A stretch of DNA of 64,000 nt from the NCBI RefSeq assembly GCF_002149965.1, contig NZ_MSQB01000010.1, forward strand, positions 124,001 through 188,000, read 5' to 3'. Positions 16,845 to 25,995 of the stretch are shown piece by piece. This stretch comes from Novosphingobium panipatense (lineage in GTDB: Bacteria; Pseudomonadota; Alphaproteobacteria; Sphingomonadales; Sphingomonadaceae). Numbering within the stretch: the stretch's first letter is position 1; every line of letters begins with the position of its first letter. The translations under genes and the position numbers were made by a program. The notes under the pieces are model-generated. The model searched no databases. It saw only the letters and a program-made list of their open reading frames with translations, and had not been told where the DNA came from.

Positions 16845-17707
16845 CCCTTGTTACTCTTCGACCCAGCCAGCGGCTCGTCGATCTTGTTGGCGCCTTAGGC
16901 GGTCGCTGGCTCGGCTATGTGGCGATGTGTCGCTGCCCTGCGCACAACGACTCTACGCCCAGCCTCTCCCTGCGCCAGGGGAACCGCGGCATCCTGGTGA
17001 CCTGCTTCGCCGGATGTGAGCCCGGGGACATCCTTCGCGAACTGCGTAGGGTATCTCCGGAAAGGCGCTACGAGGCACCGCCGGTATCGTCCGGGAACAG
17101 TACCGCGAACGTCGCGCGTTTGTGGGAGCGTGGGCTAGCCATCGAGCAGGGGCTGGCGCTGCGCTACCTGACCGGCCGATCACTTGGCATTCATAGCGAT
17201 CTTCGGTTTCTCGCCCGCTGCCCCCTTGGGCCGCGGCCTTTCACTGTGTTCAAGCCAGCGCTGCTCGTGGCTGTCCGAGAGGGACGGTCGCTCGTCGCGC
17301 TGCAGCGCATATTCCTCGACCCGATGAGCGCCCAGTATGAGGCGAAGGTCATGCTCGGTCGACCTGGGCGTGGGGCCTGGCAGGGTGGGATCCCCAAGCG
17401 AGAGCTTGCGCTTGCCGAAGGCTTTGAGAGCGCCGCCGCGTTCCAGGAATATCGGTCCATTCCGACCTGGGCCGCGCTGGGTGCCCGGCGTCTCGATCAG
17501 ATCCAGATACCGCCAGACGTGCAAACCCTGATCCTCGCCGAAGACAATGACGCTGAGGGGCGACGCGCAGCTGAAAGAGCATTGGATGCCTACCGCAGAC
17601 CTGGACTTCAAATCCTTCGTGCGCCGCCTCCGCTCGCTTGCAAGGACTGGGCACAATTTCTGGCGCAGTGTCGGCAGAAGCAGCAGGCGATCGGCGCCAG
17701 TCCTTGA
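16841..17707 (+). CDS. Toprim-domain protein with CHC2-type zinc finger
   Basis: This 288-residue protein begins with a primase-like zinc finger (CRCPAHNDSTPSLSLR, then CFAGCEPGDIL; residues about 30-65). A Toprim-type fold follows (LALAEGFESAAAF near 190, LILAEDNDAEGRRAAERAL near 230). Such proteins are plasmid or phage primase-like enzymes, probably used to prime lagging-strand or post-transfer complementary-strand synthesis. Only the Toprim/zinc parts are visible and no separate helicase domain. Preceded by the shared hairpin leader. Confidence 0.8.
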   Translation: MPLVTLRPSQRLVDLVGALGGRWLGYVAMCRCPAHNDSTPSLSLRQGNRGILVTCFAGCEPGDILRELRRVSPERRYEAPPVSSGNSTANVARLWERGLAIEQGLALRYLTGRSLGIHSDLRFLARCPLGPRPFTVFKPALLVAVREGRSLVALQRIFLDPMSAQYEAKVMLGRPGRGAWQGGIPKRELALAEGFESAAAFQEYRSIPTWAALGARRLDQIQIPPDVQTLILAEDNDAEGRRAAERALDAYRRPGLQILRAPPPLACKDWAQFLAQCRQKQQAIGASP

Positions 17708-17725
17708 AACAGACCGGTTCGGCAT

Positions 17726-17740
17726 GATATAAGCGATATC
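17726..17740. promoter_or_regulatory. Possible operator of the toxin-antitoxin pair
   Basis: GATAT and ATATC are separated by AAGCG, about 36 nt before the antitoxin start, in the only A/T-rich stretch between the Toprim gene and the pair. Autoregulation by the antitoxin would be expected. Confidence 0.4.
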
Positions 17741-17775
17741 AAGTGTAATGAGACTAGCGAATCTAGGAATTTCTC

Positions 17776-18549
17776 GTGGTAGCGATCAACACCATCCAGG
17801 ATGACGGGGGGCAGAAGCGGTCACGTACCGGCGCATCGCGCAGAATCTACACCTCGCGTAGCATCGCCGTCGAGGCGGCGAACGCGGGGTCGATTGCGCT
17901 CGACATTTCGATCCGCCCAGCAGATGGCGATCTCACATTCCTGCGAAACGCAATTGTTGAGGTCAAGGCGCCGCAGGCTGGAAAGGCCGGTGGCCGGGCC
18001 GCCGGGGCCGCCAAAGCGGTCTACGACGCTCTGCATAACGCCGCAGTCGAGATATTCAGTCGCAGCTTCTCGCACGAGATCGACGAAGTGGTGGATGCCT
18101 ATCGCGTGATGTTGCGCGAGAGCCTGGCCAAGGGCGAAGATCCCAAGCTGCAGGCCGCACTCAATCGTGCCCGCATCCAGGAGAAAATCCTCGCGAGCAC
18201 CTCGATGGTCGACCAGGGCGAAGCATGTGAACTGCTCGGGCTCTCGGCAACCAATCCCTCCGCCACGATGAAGCGCCGGGAAGACAAAAAGGAACTTCTA
18301 CGCTTCTCGATCGAGGGAAGGGCGGCCTATCCGCTGTTTCAATTCGACGTCGAAGGTCGCCGTATTTATCCTCTAATGGCGCAGCTCATTGCCCGTAAGC
18401 CAAAGGGCTGGAGCGATTTTCGTCTCCTCCATTGGCTGACCCGCCCGCATCTCGATTTCGAAAGCACGCCGGGCGAGGGACTGGCAGATGACGGCGAGGC
18501 AGTGCTCGCAGCCTTCGAACGCGAGATAGAGCCGGCGGTACACGGCTGA
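17776..18549 (+). CDS. Antitoxin of RES pair (Xre/MbcA/ParS-like)
   Basis: The gene encodes 257 residues from a GTG at 17776 with AGGAAT upstream. The C-terminal part matches the MbcA/ParS (DUF2384) antitoxin pattern: LLRFSIEGRAAYPLFQFDVEG, SDFRLLHWLTRPHLDFE, and GEAVLAAFERE. A central HTH-like stretch is STSMVDQGEACELLGLS. The N-terminal 90 residues are unusual for the family. The stop shares a base with the toxin start (TGATG), so the antitoxin is made first and coupled to the toxin. Confidence 0.75.
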   Translation: MVAINTIQDDGGQKRSRTGASRRIYTSRSIAVEAANAGSIALDISIRPADGDLTFLRNAIVEVKAPQAGKAGGRAAGAAKAVYDALHNAAVEIFSRSFSHEIDEVVDAYRVMLRESLAKGEDPKLQAALNRARIQEKILASTSMVDQGEACELLGLSATNPSATMKRREDKKELLRFSIEGRAAYPLFQFDVEGRRIYPLMAQLIARKPKGWSDFRLLHWLTRPHLDFESTPGEGLADDGEAVLAAFEREIEPAVHG

Positions 18550-19223
18550 TGAAATTTGCGATCACAATTCCCGACCCCGATCACATGCGGGTCGGGAAGG
18601 AAGACTATGTCTCTTTGCCAGGCGGCACTGAACTGCACCGTATCCATCCCAATGCCTTTGGCGCTGCGCAATTCAACGATACCGACCGCGGAAATGCGCG
18701 CTTCTCGCCGATCCGATCGGCCGCAGGCGCAATCATTCCGACCATCTACGGAGCGCAAAGTTTCGGCTGCGCGGCGAGCGAGGTCATCCTGCGCTGCGCC
18801 GATGTTCCGACCATCGATCCGGCGACCGGTTTACCGCCTTTCCAGATCGTCTATCCGGCAGACTATCGGAACTTCAGCCACAGTGTCGTGCGCACCACCG
18901 CCGATCTCAGCCTTGTGAACCTGACGGTCACCGGGCAGCGCAAGGTTGGGGTCAACGGCAATGCGCTTCTGGCCGGGCCGAGCAGCACCTATCCGGCCAC
19001 ACGGGCCTGGGCCGAACGGATCCATGCCGCCTGTCCGTCGGCACAAGGCATCTACTATAGTTCATACCAATATGGCCCAGACTTCGCGGTCGTCCTCTTT
19101 GGTGACCGGATCCCTCCAGGCACGCTCTTGGACCTGTCGAGCCGCGCGGTTCCTGACAGCCCGTGCCATGACGAGGTGCGGGTTCTGGCGAGCAGCCTCT
19201 CGATCGAATATGAGGATGTGTAA
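18549..19223 (+). CDS. RES-domain toxin
   Basis: This 224-residue protein has the RES-family core LHRIHP, NARFSPI, TIYGAQSFGCAASEVIL (the catalytic Glu follows the helix), and a late Ser-containing strand GIYYSSYQYG. RES toxins of the Xre-RES class degrade NAD+ or phosphorolyse it and arrest growth when the antitoxin is lost. The pair therefore probably stabilises the plasmid. It is translationally coupled to the upstream antitoxin. Confidence 0.8.
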   Translation: MKFAITIPDPDHMRVGKEDYVSLPGGTELHRIHPNAFGAAQFNDTDRGNARFSPIRSAAGAIIPTIYGAQSFGCAASEVILRCADVPTIDPATGLPPFQIVYPADYRNFSHSVVRTTADLSLVNLTVTGQRKVGVNGNALLAGPSSTYPATRAWAERIHAACPSAQGIYYSSYQYGPDFAVVLFGDRIPPGTLLDLSSRAVPDSPCHDEVRVLASSLSIEYEDV

Positions 19224-19268
19224 CCTCGGCCTGCGTCTCAGCAGTCCGTCAGGGGGCGTTGTTGGTCC

Positions 19269-19372
19269 TCGCTTCGTGGCGAGCAGGCCGGAGGATGCGC
19301 GGACGGCCTGAACCCATGAAAAGGGAAGGGGGGTCGGAAGGGTAGGTCGCCGAGGTGGCGACCGAACCGGAG
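19269..19372 (+). promoter_or_regulatory. Hairpin array plus shared leader, copy 2
   Basis: In order this region holds CTCGC/GCGAG (19269-19284), CAGGCCG/CGGCCTG (19285-19311), the G/A tract (19318-19341), GGTCGCC/GGCGACC (19345-19363) and GGAG (19369-19372), 9 nt before the helicase ATG. A GTG at 19355 in the hairpin loop is in frame but is unlikely to be the start. Confidence 0.65.
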
Positions 19373-19381
19373 ACCTCCGCC

Positions 19382-22300
19382 ATGAACGAAATGACTGCGG
19401 CATCGCCTGATGCCGAGAGCGCCGCTGCACGCGCAATCCTTGAGCAACTCGCAACGGGCTCCCCGATTACCCGGGCTCATTTGAACGCTGCCATGATCGA
19501 TGCCTTTGGAGGCACCGATGCCGAGGGCCGCTGGACCCAGCGCGAAAGTTTCGAGCTTCTCGAGCTGGCGCTTGTCACGCACCTGCGCGGGCGTGAGCGA
19601 CCGGCGAACGTCGACGATCTGGCGTCCGCGATAGTACTAGCGCAACGCTTGCCGACCCATACGGTCAGGAGCGAAACCCAGATCGAATGGCAACAGTTCT
19701 CGACGCCGGTCGATCTTGCCGCCCTTGCCACGCTCCTGGCATCGCCCCAGCCCAGCGACATTGTTCTGGAGCCGAGTGCCGGCAACGGTCTTCTGGTCGC
19801 TCAGCTTGGATCTGTTTCCGCCCTTCACCTCAACGAAATTGACCCAGACCGTCGGCGACGCCTGACCCAGGCTTTCCCTGACGCGGTGGTCACCGGCGTC
19901 GATGGCGCCGCGATCGGCACGCTGCTTGGACAATCGCCGCGTCCAACCCTGATCCTTATGAACCCGCCATTTTCGCGTTCGCTGGGGCGCGGCGCAGATG
20001 ATTATGCAGCCGTGCGGCATTTCCAGGCAGCGCTGCGCCATCTGCAGCCCGGGGGACGCCTGGTTGCCATCATGCCTGACTGGTTCGGACCCTCAGCCCG
20101 CATGCGCGATATCTTCGAGACCTCGATGCGCAGTGGCACCGTGCGTACCTCGTTGCGCCTCGAGAAATGCTACACGCGTCATGGCACCTCGATCACCGTT
20201 CGCCTTTTCGTGGTCGACAAGGTGGCAGGCGGCGCAACGCCGGCGACGATCCAGGGCTCCAGCCTGGACGATCTGCTGGACAGCGTGACCGTCACCCCCC
20301 GATGCCCGATTGGCGAACCATCGACGAAACCGGCAATCTCCCGATCCACAGGCGTCTCGCTGTTTCGCGCAGCGCGCAGCAGCAAGCCTACCGGGCCGCG
20401 GGCCTATCATGCCCCGGTCCGCAACGAGGTCCTGCCAGTCTCCTATACGATCCTCGATGCTCCAGCGCCTCTCGCCGAGCAGGCGGGGGTGTATCTTCCC
20501 TATCGGCCAAGCCGCCTCGTCTTCGAGCATGCCGGCGAGCATCCGACTGCGCTGGTGGAATCGGTAGCGATGGGCTCGATCCCGGCGCCCCGGCCAAGGC
20601 ACATTCCTCGCTTGCCCGAGCGGACCATTTCGGAGCGACTCCTGTCCTCATCGCAGCTTGAGACAGTGATCTACGCAGGGGACGCCTGGGACCAGTTCCT
20701 TCCCGGCCAGTTCCGCCCCGCCAAGGAGGGCGTCGGACTGGAGCTCTCGGAAGAGGGGCGGCGCTACCGGAAGGGCTTCTTCCTTGGCGATGGCACGGGC
20801 GCCGGCAAGGGGCGTCAGATTGCCGCCTGCATTCTCGACAACTGGCTCGCGGGCCGCAGACGCCATATCTGGGTTACCAAGAACGAACCCCTGCTCGAGG
20901 ACGCCAGGCGCGACTGGACGGCGCTGGGCGGCATGACGGCTGACATCCAGCCAATGACCGCCTGGAAAATCGATGAACCGATCAGGCTCGACCAGGGCGT
21001 CGTGTTCGTGACCTACCCGACGCTTCGCTCTGCACGCGGCGAAAACAGTCGCCTGCAGCAATTGATCGATTGGGCCGGTGGCAGCTTCGATGGCGTGATC
21101 GCCTTCGATGAGGCGCACGAGATGGGCGGCGTGGCCGGAGGGGAGGGGGCTATGGGCGCGAAAAAGGGGTCCCAGCAGGGCATCTGCGGCGTCCTTCTGC
21201 AAAACCATCTCCCCGATGCTCGCGTCCTCTACGCGTCGGCAACCGGCGCGTCTGACGTCAACAATCTGGCCTATGCCGTTCGTCTTGGACTGTGGGGGCC
21301 GGAAACGGCTTTTGCCGACCGGGAAGCGTTTATCAGCGGTATCCGTAAGGGCGGCATCGCCGCGATGGAACTGGTCGCGCGCGACCTCAAGGCGACAGGG
21401 CTCTATACGTCGCGGGCCCTAAGCTTCGCCGGCGTGGAATATGACATACTGCGGCATCAACTCACGCCTGAGCAGATCGCCATCTATGACACCTATGCCG
21501 ACGCCTGGGCCATCATCCATCGGAACATGGAGAGAGCGCTTGAACTGACCGCTGTGGTCGATAGCCTGGAGAATGCGACGCTCAACAGCGGGGCGAAGGC
21601 GGCCGCCAGGTCACGCCTGGAATCGACCAAGCAGCGCTTCTTCGGCCAGGTCTTGCTGAGCATGAAGCTACCCACCGTCATCGCCGGCGTGGAACGGCAC
21701 CTCGAGGATGGCGCCTCAGTGGTCCTGCAACTCGTGACGACTGCAGAGTCTATCCTCGACCGGCGCCTGGGCGATCTCAGTCCTGAGGAGCGGGCCGATC
21801 TCGATGTGGATCTGTCACCCCGCGAATATGTCATCGACTATCTTGAGCGCGCCTTTCCGACCCGGCAGATGCGCGTCTTCACCGATGACACGGGCACGGC
21901 GCGCTCGCTTCCTATGGTCGACGATACGGGCCGACCGATCTACAACCCGGAAGCTGAAGCCGCCCGCGATCGGCTCATCGAACAGCTTTGCGCGATGCCA
22001 GCGATCATGTCCGCTCTTGACGCTCTGCTCGAGCATTTTGGGCCCGACGCGGTTGCTGAAGTCACGGGACGGACCAAGAGGCTCGTAACAATCGAGGGTG
22101 GCCGACAGAAGCTGGAATCCCGTTCTGTTCGTACCAGCCAGGCGGAGGCCTCTGCCTTCATGGAGGGGCGCAAACGCATCCTGGTGTTCTCGGATGCGGG
22201 TGGAACGGGTCGGTCCTACCACGCATCGCTCGACGCGCCCAACCAGCAGCAGCGTGTCCATCTGTTGCTTGAACCTGGGTGGCGGGCGGATCGCGCCATT

Positions 22301-23608
22301 CAGGGGCTGGGGCGAACCCATCGAACCCATCAGGCTTGTGCCCCGCTGTTCCGTCCTGTCACGACCGATTGCCGGGGCGAGCTGCGGTTTACCAGTACGA
22401 TCGCCCGACGCCTCGACAGCCTGGGGGCCCTGACGCGCGGGCAGCGGCAGACGGGCGGCCAGAACCTGTTCGATCCGTCCGACAATCTCGAGAGCGAATA
22501 TGCTTGTGCAGCGCTTCTTACCTGGTTCGATCTGCTCCATGCCGGCAAGCTCAAGAGTACCACCTTTGATGACTTCCAGCAGCGCACGGGGCTCGAACTG
22601 TGCGACAACGACGGTGTCCTCAAGGACGAGATGCCGCCGATCCAGCGATGGCTGAACCGCTTGCTGGCGCTCCCGATCGATCTTCAGAACCGGATCTTCG
22701 ACGAGTTTCTCGCGCTGGTAGAAACCCGGATTTCTGCAGCGCGCGAGGCAGGTACGCTTGATGTCGGTGTCGAGACCATCATGGTCGACAAGGCAACGAT
22801 CCTGGAGGACCGCGTCCTGCGCACCGATCCTCTGAGCGGGGCGACCTCTCATCTGCTCACCATCGAGATCGAGCGCCGCCGCCATCCCATCATGCTGGAG
22901 CGGATCCTGCGCATGGCGAAGGACGATCCGACAGCGGCGTTTGTGCGCAATGCGCGCTCGGAGAAAGTTGCGCTGCGGACCAGAGCGCGCTCGGGAATGG
23001 GCGAAGATGGCATTCCGGTCCCGCGGATCGAACTGCAGCGCCCGACCCGAAGAGAATATGTCCGCGAGGCAGATCTCCTCGAAAGCGCCTGGGAGCCGAT
23101 GGACCGGCAGGACTTTATCGCGGCCTGGACCCGCGAGGCCGAGGAGGCTGCAGCGACGGTCGATACAGAGACAATCCGTCTGGCGACCGGGCTGTTGCTA
23201 CCGATCTGGTCCTCGCTGCCAACAGATCACCTGTCGGTAAACCGCATTGTCGATGGCGAGGGTAAATCCTGGCTAGGCAGGCTTGTCTTTGATGAGCATG
23301 TTGTTGCGCTCTTCACCAAGCTCGGTCTCGACCGAGCCGAGGCCTTACCGCCTTCTGACCTCGCCAAGGCAGTGCTTGCGGGACGCAGTGTCGAAATAGC
23401 GCGCCCCTTCCCGGCGACGCTCAAGCGTGCACTCGTCAACGGGAAGGCCAGGGTCGAAATTGGTGGAGCACCGCATGGGCAGCTCGACTGGCTGAAATCC
23501 CTCGGCTGCTTCACCGAAATCATACAGTATCGCACCCGGATTTTTATCCCGATCGATCAGGCTGAAGCCATCATCGCCAGGCTGCTGGGAACGGGCGAGG
23601 TTCTCTAG
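19382..23608 (+). CDS. Methyltransferase-like / strawberry-notch helicase fusion
   Basis: The product is 1408 residues. The N-terminal third has an N6-adenine-methyltransferase-like Rossmann domain (VLEPSAGNGLL near 128, LMNPPF near 193). The middle carries a strawberry-notch-type SF2 helicase: DGTGAGKGRQIA near 467, FDEAHE near 574, and RAIQGLGRTHRTHQ near 970. Such giant proteins are common on conjugative plasmids of alphaproteobacteria and are thought to act on incoming or replicating DNA or in anti-restriction. This function is not proven. The shared hairpin leader precedes it. Confidence 0.8.
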   Translation: MNEMTAASPDAESAAARAILEQLATGSPITRAHLNAAMIDAFGGTDAEGRWTQRESFELLELALVTHLRGRERPANVDDLASAIVLAQRLPTHTVRSETQIEWQQFSTPVDLAALATLLASPQPSDIVLEPSAGNGLLVAQLGSVSALHLNEIDPDRRRRLTQAFPDAVVTGVDGAAIGTLLGQSPRPTLILMNPPFSRSLGRGADDYAAVRHFQAALRHLQPGGRLVAIMPDWFGPSARMRDIFETSMRSGTVRTSLRLEKCYTRHGTSITVRLFVVDKVAGGATPATIQGSSLDDLLDSVTVTPRCPIGEPSTKPAISRSTGVSLFRAARSSKPTGPRAYHAPVRNEVLPVSYTILDAPAPLAEQAGVYLPYRPSRLVFEHAGEHPTALVESVAMGSIPAPRPRHIPRLPERTISERLLSSSQLETVIYAGDAWDQFLPGQFRPAKEGVGLELSEEGRRYRKGFFLGDGTGAGKGRQIAACILDNWLAGRRRHIWVTKNEPLLEDARRDWTALGGMTADIQPMTAWKIDEPIRLDQGVVFVTYPTLRSARGENSRLQQLIDWAGGSFDGVIAFDEAHEMGGVAGGEGAMGAKKGSQQGICGVLLQNHLPDARVLYASATGASDVNNLAYAVRLGLWGPETAFADREAFISGIRKGGIAAMELVARDLKATGLYTSRALSFAGVEYDILRHQLTPEQIAIYDTYADAWAIIHRNMERALELTAVVDSLENATLNSGAKAAARSRLESTKQRFFGQVLLSMKLPTVIAGVERHLEDGASVVLQLVTTAESILDRRLGDLSPEERADLDVDLSPREYVIDYLERAFPTRQMRVFTDDTGTARSLPMVDDTGRPIYNPEAEAARDRLIEQLCAMPAIMSALDALLEHFGPDAVAEVTGRTKRLVTIEGGRQKLESRSVRTSQAEASAFMEGRKRILVFSDAGGTGRSYHASLDAPNQQQRVHLLLEPGWRADRAIQGLGRTHRTHQACAPLFRPVTTDCRGELRFTSTIARRLDSLGALTRGQRQTGGQNLFDPSDNLESEYACAALLTWFDLLHAGKLKSTTFDDFQQRTGLELCDNDGVLKDEMPPIQRWLNRLLALPIDLQNRIFDEFLALVETRISAAREAGTLDVGVETIMVDKATILEDRVLRTDPLSGATSHLLTIEIERRRHPIMLERILRMAKDDPTAAFVRNARSEKVALRTRARSGMGEDGIPVPRIELQRPTRREYVREADLLESAWEPMDRQDFIAAWTREAEEAAATVDTETIRLATGLLLPIWSSLPTDHLSVNRIVDGEGKSWLGRLVFDEHVVALFTKLGLDRAEALPPSDLAKAVLAGRSVEIARPFPATLKRALVNGKARVEIGGAPHGQLDWLKSLGCFTEIIQYRTRIFIPIDQAEAIIARLLGTGEVL

Positions 23609-23665
23609 CGTATCGATTCAGAAATACCGCGAACGGATAGTGAGGTTTAGAGTTAATAACGAAAT

Positions 23666-23690
23666 ATTAGGCGTAAATTATTCGCCTAAT
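23666..23690. promoter_or_regulatory. ATTAGGCG inverted repeat
   Basis: Perfect 8-bp arms ATTAGGCG and CGCCTAAT lie around the A/T-rich spacer TAAATTATT, 70 nt upstream of the SpoIIAA-like gene. The same TAGGCG core occurs in the par upstream region (15415-15509). Confidence 0.6.
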
Positions 23691-23759
23691 GTCTCACTCT
23701 CCGGTGCGTTGTATTTGTGATACGAACATACAAACTAGGCGGCCTGTGAGGAGTTGGAT

Positions 23760-24188
23760 ATGAGTGCCGAGAGCGCTTCGCGGTTAGGCGATGTCGTCGT
23801 CAAACGACCTAATGGCGATTGCCTGTACACGCTTCACCTCTCCGCCGACGGCGTCATCCTGTGCACCGTGGTCGGCTTCTGGGAGGTCGCGGACGCTGAT
23901 CGGTTCCTTCTCGACTATGCGCGGTTCATCAGGTCAGCCCGGGGGTCGCAAAAGCCTTTGCGGATCCTCGTCGACCTGACAGATTCAAACGTGATGACCC
24001 AGTCGCTAGCCGATCGCTTTGCCACCGCCCATCGTGAGCTGTTCCGCGAGCAGGACCGTCGCGCCTATGTCGTGACAACCAGTCTCCAAAGCATCCAGCA
24101 AAAGCGCGCCGCCAGCTATGGTCACATGAAGGTGTTTCTCGACGCAGATGCAGCCTATCAATGGCTTCTTGCCCCCGCGGAGGATTGA
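23760..24188 (+). CDS. SpoIIAA/STAS-like protein of unknown role
   Basis: This 142-residue protein starts at the ATG at 23760 with GAGGAG upstream. The pattern VILCTVVGFWEVADADRFL, LRILVDLTDSNV and ASYGHMKVFLDADAAYQWL resembles the SpoIIAA-like (STAS fold) family of small alpha/beta proteins. No membrane segment is seen. The A/T-rich promoter region with the TAGGCG dyad and TTGTAT/ATACAA repeat suggests regulated, independent transcription. Confidence 0.55.
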   Translation: MSAESASRLGDVVVKRPNGDCLYTLHLSADGVILCTVVGFWEVADADRFLLDYARFIRSARGSQKPLRILVDLTDSNVMTQSLADRFATAHRELFREQDRRAYVVTTSLQSIQQKRAASYGHMKVFLDADAAYQWLLAPAED

Positions 24189-24195
24189 TCGCCTG

Positions 24196-24831
24196 TCAGG
24201 AGGCGTTGTGCGGCAGCCCGGGGCTCGTTCCAAGCCGATCCCGATATGCGAAGCTGATGAGATCGCGCACCAGTTCGACAAGGCCACTCGTCGGCATCCC
24301 GTCGAATGGATCGCCATGCGCTAATGCATTGCGCCGTTCATCAAGCGTCGGTTTCATCGATCCGGTTAGCTGACCGATCGCGGTGCCGCGGCAGCGCACG
24401 ATCATCGGAAGTGCGTCGTCCGTAAGGCCGTCCCCCTCGACCATGTAGCGCAGTAGTGCCTTGAAAGAGTATCGTGGCGCGGGCACCATCATCGCCTCAG
24501 GCGATCCGGGCTTGATCTTCCGGCTTGCGATCGGCGCGACGATCTTCCCATATTGGTCGCGCAGCGCGAGTTCGAGCGCCGTCAGTGCCACCAACTCGGC
24601 GCCCTTGAGGAGGTCGGCGTCGAGCCATCCCAACAGGAACAGCTTGAGGGCCCGTTCGAACTTCAGGCGGACAATGTCTGGTATGGCCGCGTCTAGCGCC
24701 ATCGACGCGACAAATTCGCGCCATTGGGTCGGCCGTTCGAAACGGAGGATCGCCACCGGGTTGCCTACAGCCGGCCAGATCAGTTCCAACGGAAGCGACC
24801 GGTCAGGCAGATCAAAATCCGGCAAGGGCAA
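24196..24831 (-). CDS. HEPN-motif protein, defence island
   Basis: The product is about 211 residues if started at TTG 24831, which has GGAGG upstream and sits 1 nt after the preceding stop. A GTG at 24861 is the alternative. The protein is mainly helical (KFERALKLFLLGWLDADLL) and ends with RNALAHG, which fits the R-x4-H motif of HEPN RNases. It forms a tight pair with the upstream PD-(D/E)XK gene. HEPN proteins in such settings usually act as toxins or effectors, but the family was not identified. Confidence 0.6.
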   Translation of the reverse strand: MPLPDFDLPDRSLPLELIWPAVGNPVAILRFERPTQWREFVASMALDAAIPDIVRLKFERALKLFLLGWLDADLLKGAELVALTALELALRDQYGKIVAPIASRKIKPGSPEAMMVPAPRYSFKALLRYMVEGDGLTDDALPMIVRCRGTAIGQLTGSMKPTLDERRNALAHGDPFDGMPTSGLVELVRDLISFAYRDRLGTSPGLPHNAS

Positions 24832-24832
24832 C

Positions 24833-25960
24833 TCACCTGCCTCCGTCGAGGGGAAGGACACGGCGCGCGTCGTCGTCGAGCGGAAGCACCCAGCTCCCCG
24901 CTCCATCCTCGCCCTCCCGTAACGACAGAGTGCCATCGTCATCAAGGGCCGGGGGCGCACGCCGCACCGTTCCCTCGATCGCCTGCTTGATGGCATCGCG
25001 TTCGATACCCACAAATGTCGGACGCAGGCCGAGCTTGTTAAGGGTTGCAAGTTCACTCGCGTCCAACTGGGTCGCGCTCAGGCGCCCTGCGCGGCCGACA
25101 TAGCCACCCACCAAAGGGGTATCAGGGGCAATGTCACCTTCCACCACCATTGGGACGGTGTCGTCTAGGGCCGCTTCTGCCCGTCGCTGCGCGTCAGCAA
25201 CCCTGTTCTTGAAGCGATGTCCTGTCAGTTCAAGCAGCGGCTTGGCCAGGGCATCGTGGCCCAGAGAAACCAGAAGAGAGCCCATGTGCCATCGCACCAT
25301 GGCAAGCTGCAGGCTCTCTTGTTCAGCAGCGCTGATCTCGGCATCTTCGTCGGGGTCCTTGACCCAGAGCATCGGCGCCGAGGTTTTTGGGCTGGTAAAA
25401 CCCCAACGGGTGGCGATTGCGTATCGTTTGAAGGGAGCAGGACGGCCCCGCACACGGATCTCGGCGCGATTGGCTTGGACGTAAGCGCGATCCAGCGCAG
25501 CTTGCGGGCCTTTGCCGTCGTGGCAGCCTTTGGCCTCGACGATCGCCATCCCGGCTGATGGGCCCCAGGCGACCCAATCGGGCATGTCGCCGCGCTGGTA
25601 CGGCACGCGCCTCAACTGCCCTCGCATCACGCCCCCCAGTGCCATTGGCGGCTTACGAACATGGGCGAAATGCGTGAGGCCAAGGTGCTGCGTCGCATAA
25701 GCCCGCGCTACGAACCGCCCGAAAAGTCCGGAAATGGCAGTCTTCACCTCGCGGGCGTGGCCGAGTGGCTGCTGAAAGCTGAAACTGCTGACCGTCGGGT
25801 CGAGAAGGGCGCCGAGAAATTGCCAGTGCCCAAGGGTCGCGCCGGGAGACTGCAGAACCTCAAGCACCCCGGCATTCTCGATATCCTGCACGGTAAGGCT
25901 GATTGAGTTCGTTGTAACGGTGCCGTTGGCGGCGGTGAACTGATGCTCGAACGTCGGCAA
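24833..25960 (-). CDS. PD-(D/E)XK nuclease-like protein, defence island
   Basis: The 375-residue protein has a TTG start at 25960 with AAGAGG upstream. A restriction-endonuclease-like core is visible near residues 120-150: a DMPDW acidic strand, then IVEAKG with the E-x-K signature, and a following helix QAALDRAYVQANRA. The C-terminal 100 residues are polar and acidic. It lies between the Abi_C gene and the HEPN gene in one orientation, so the three probably form an operon. I know of no named system with this exact trio. Confidence 0.65.
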   Translation of the reverse strand: MPTFEHQFTAANGTVTTNSISLTVQDIENAGVLEVLQSPGATLGHWQFLGALLDPTVSSFSFQQPLGHAREVKTAISGLFGRFVARAYATQHLGLTHFAHVRKPPMALGGVMRGQLRRVPYQRGDMPDWVAWGPSAGMAIVEAKGCHDGKGPQAALDRAYVQANRAEIRVRGRPAPFKRYAIATRWGFTSPKTSAPMLWVKDPDEDAEISAAEQESLQLAMVRWHMGSLLVSLGHDALAKPLLELTGHRFKNRVADAQRRAEAALDDTVPMVVEGDIAPDTPLVGGYVGRAGRLSATQLDASELATLNKLGLRPTFVGIERDAIKQAIEGTVRRAPPALDDDGTLSLREGEDGAGSWVLPLDDDARRVLPLDGGR

Positions 25961-25995
25961 AGCAGGTGCCTCTTGTTGGCCTTGGGCGGCAGTGG

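Noticed and set aside
19355..19381. In-frame GTG start for the large helicase
   Set aside because: It lies in the loop of the leader hairpin and has no ribosome binding site. ATG 19382 has GGAG nearby.
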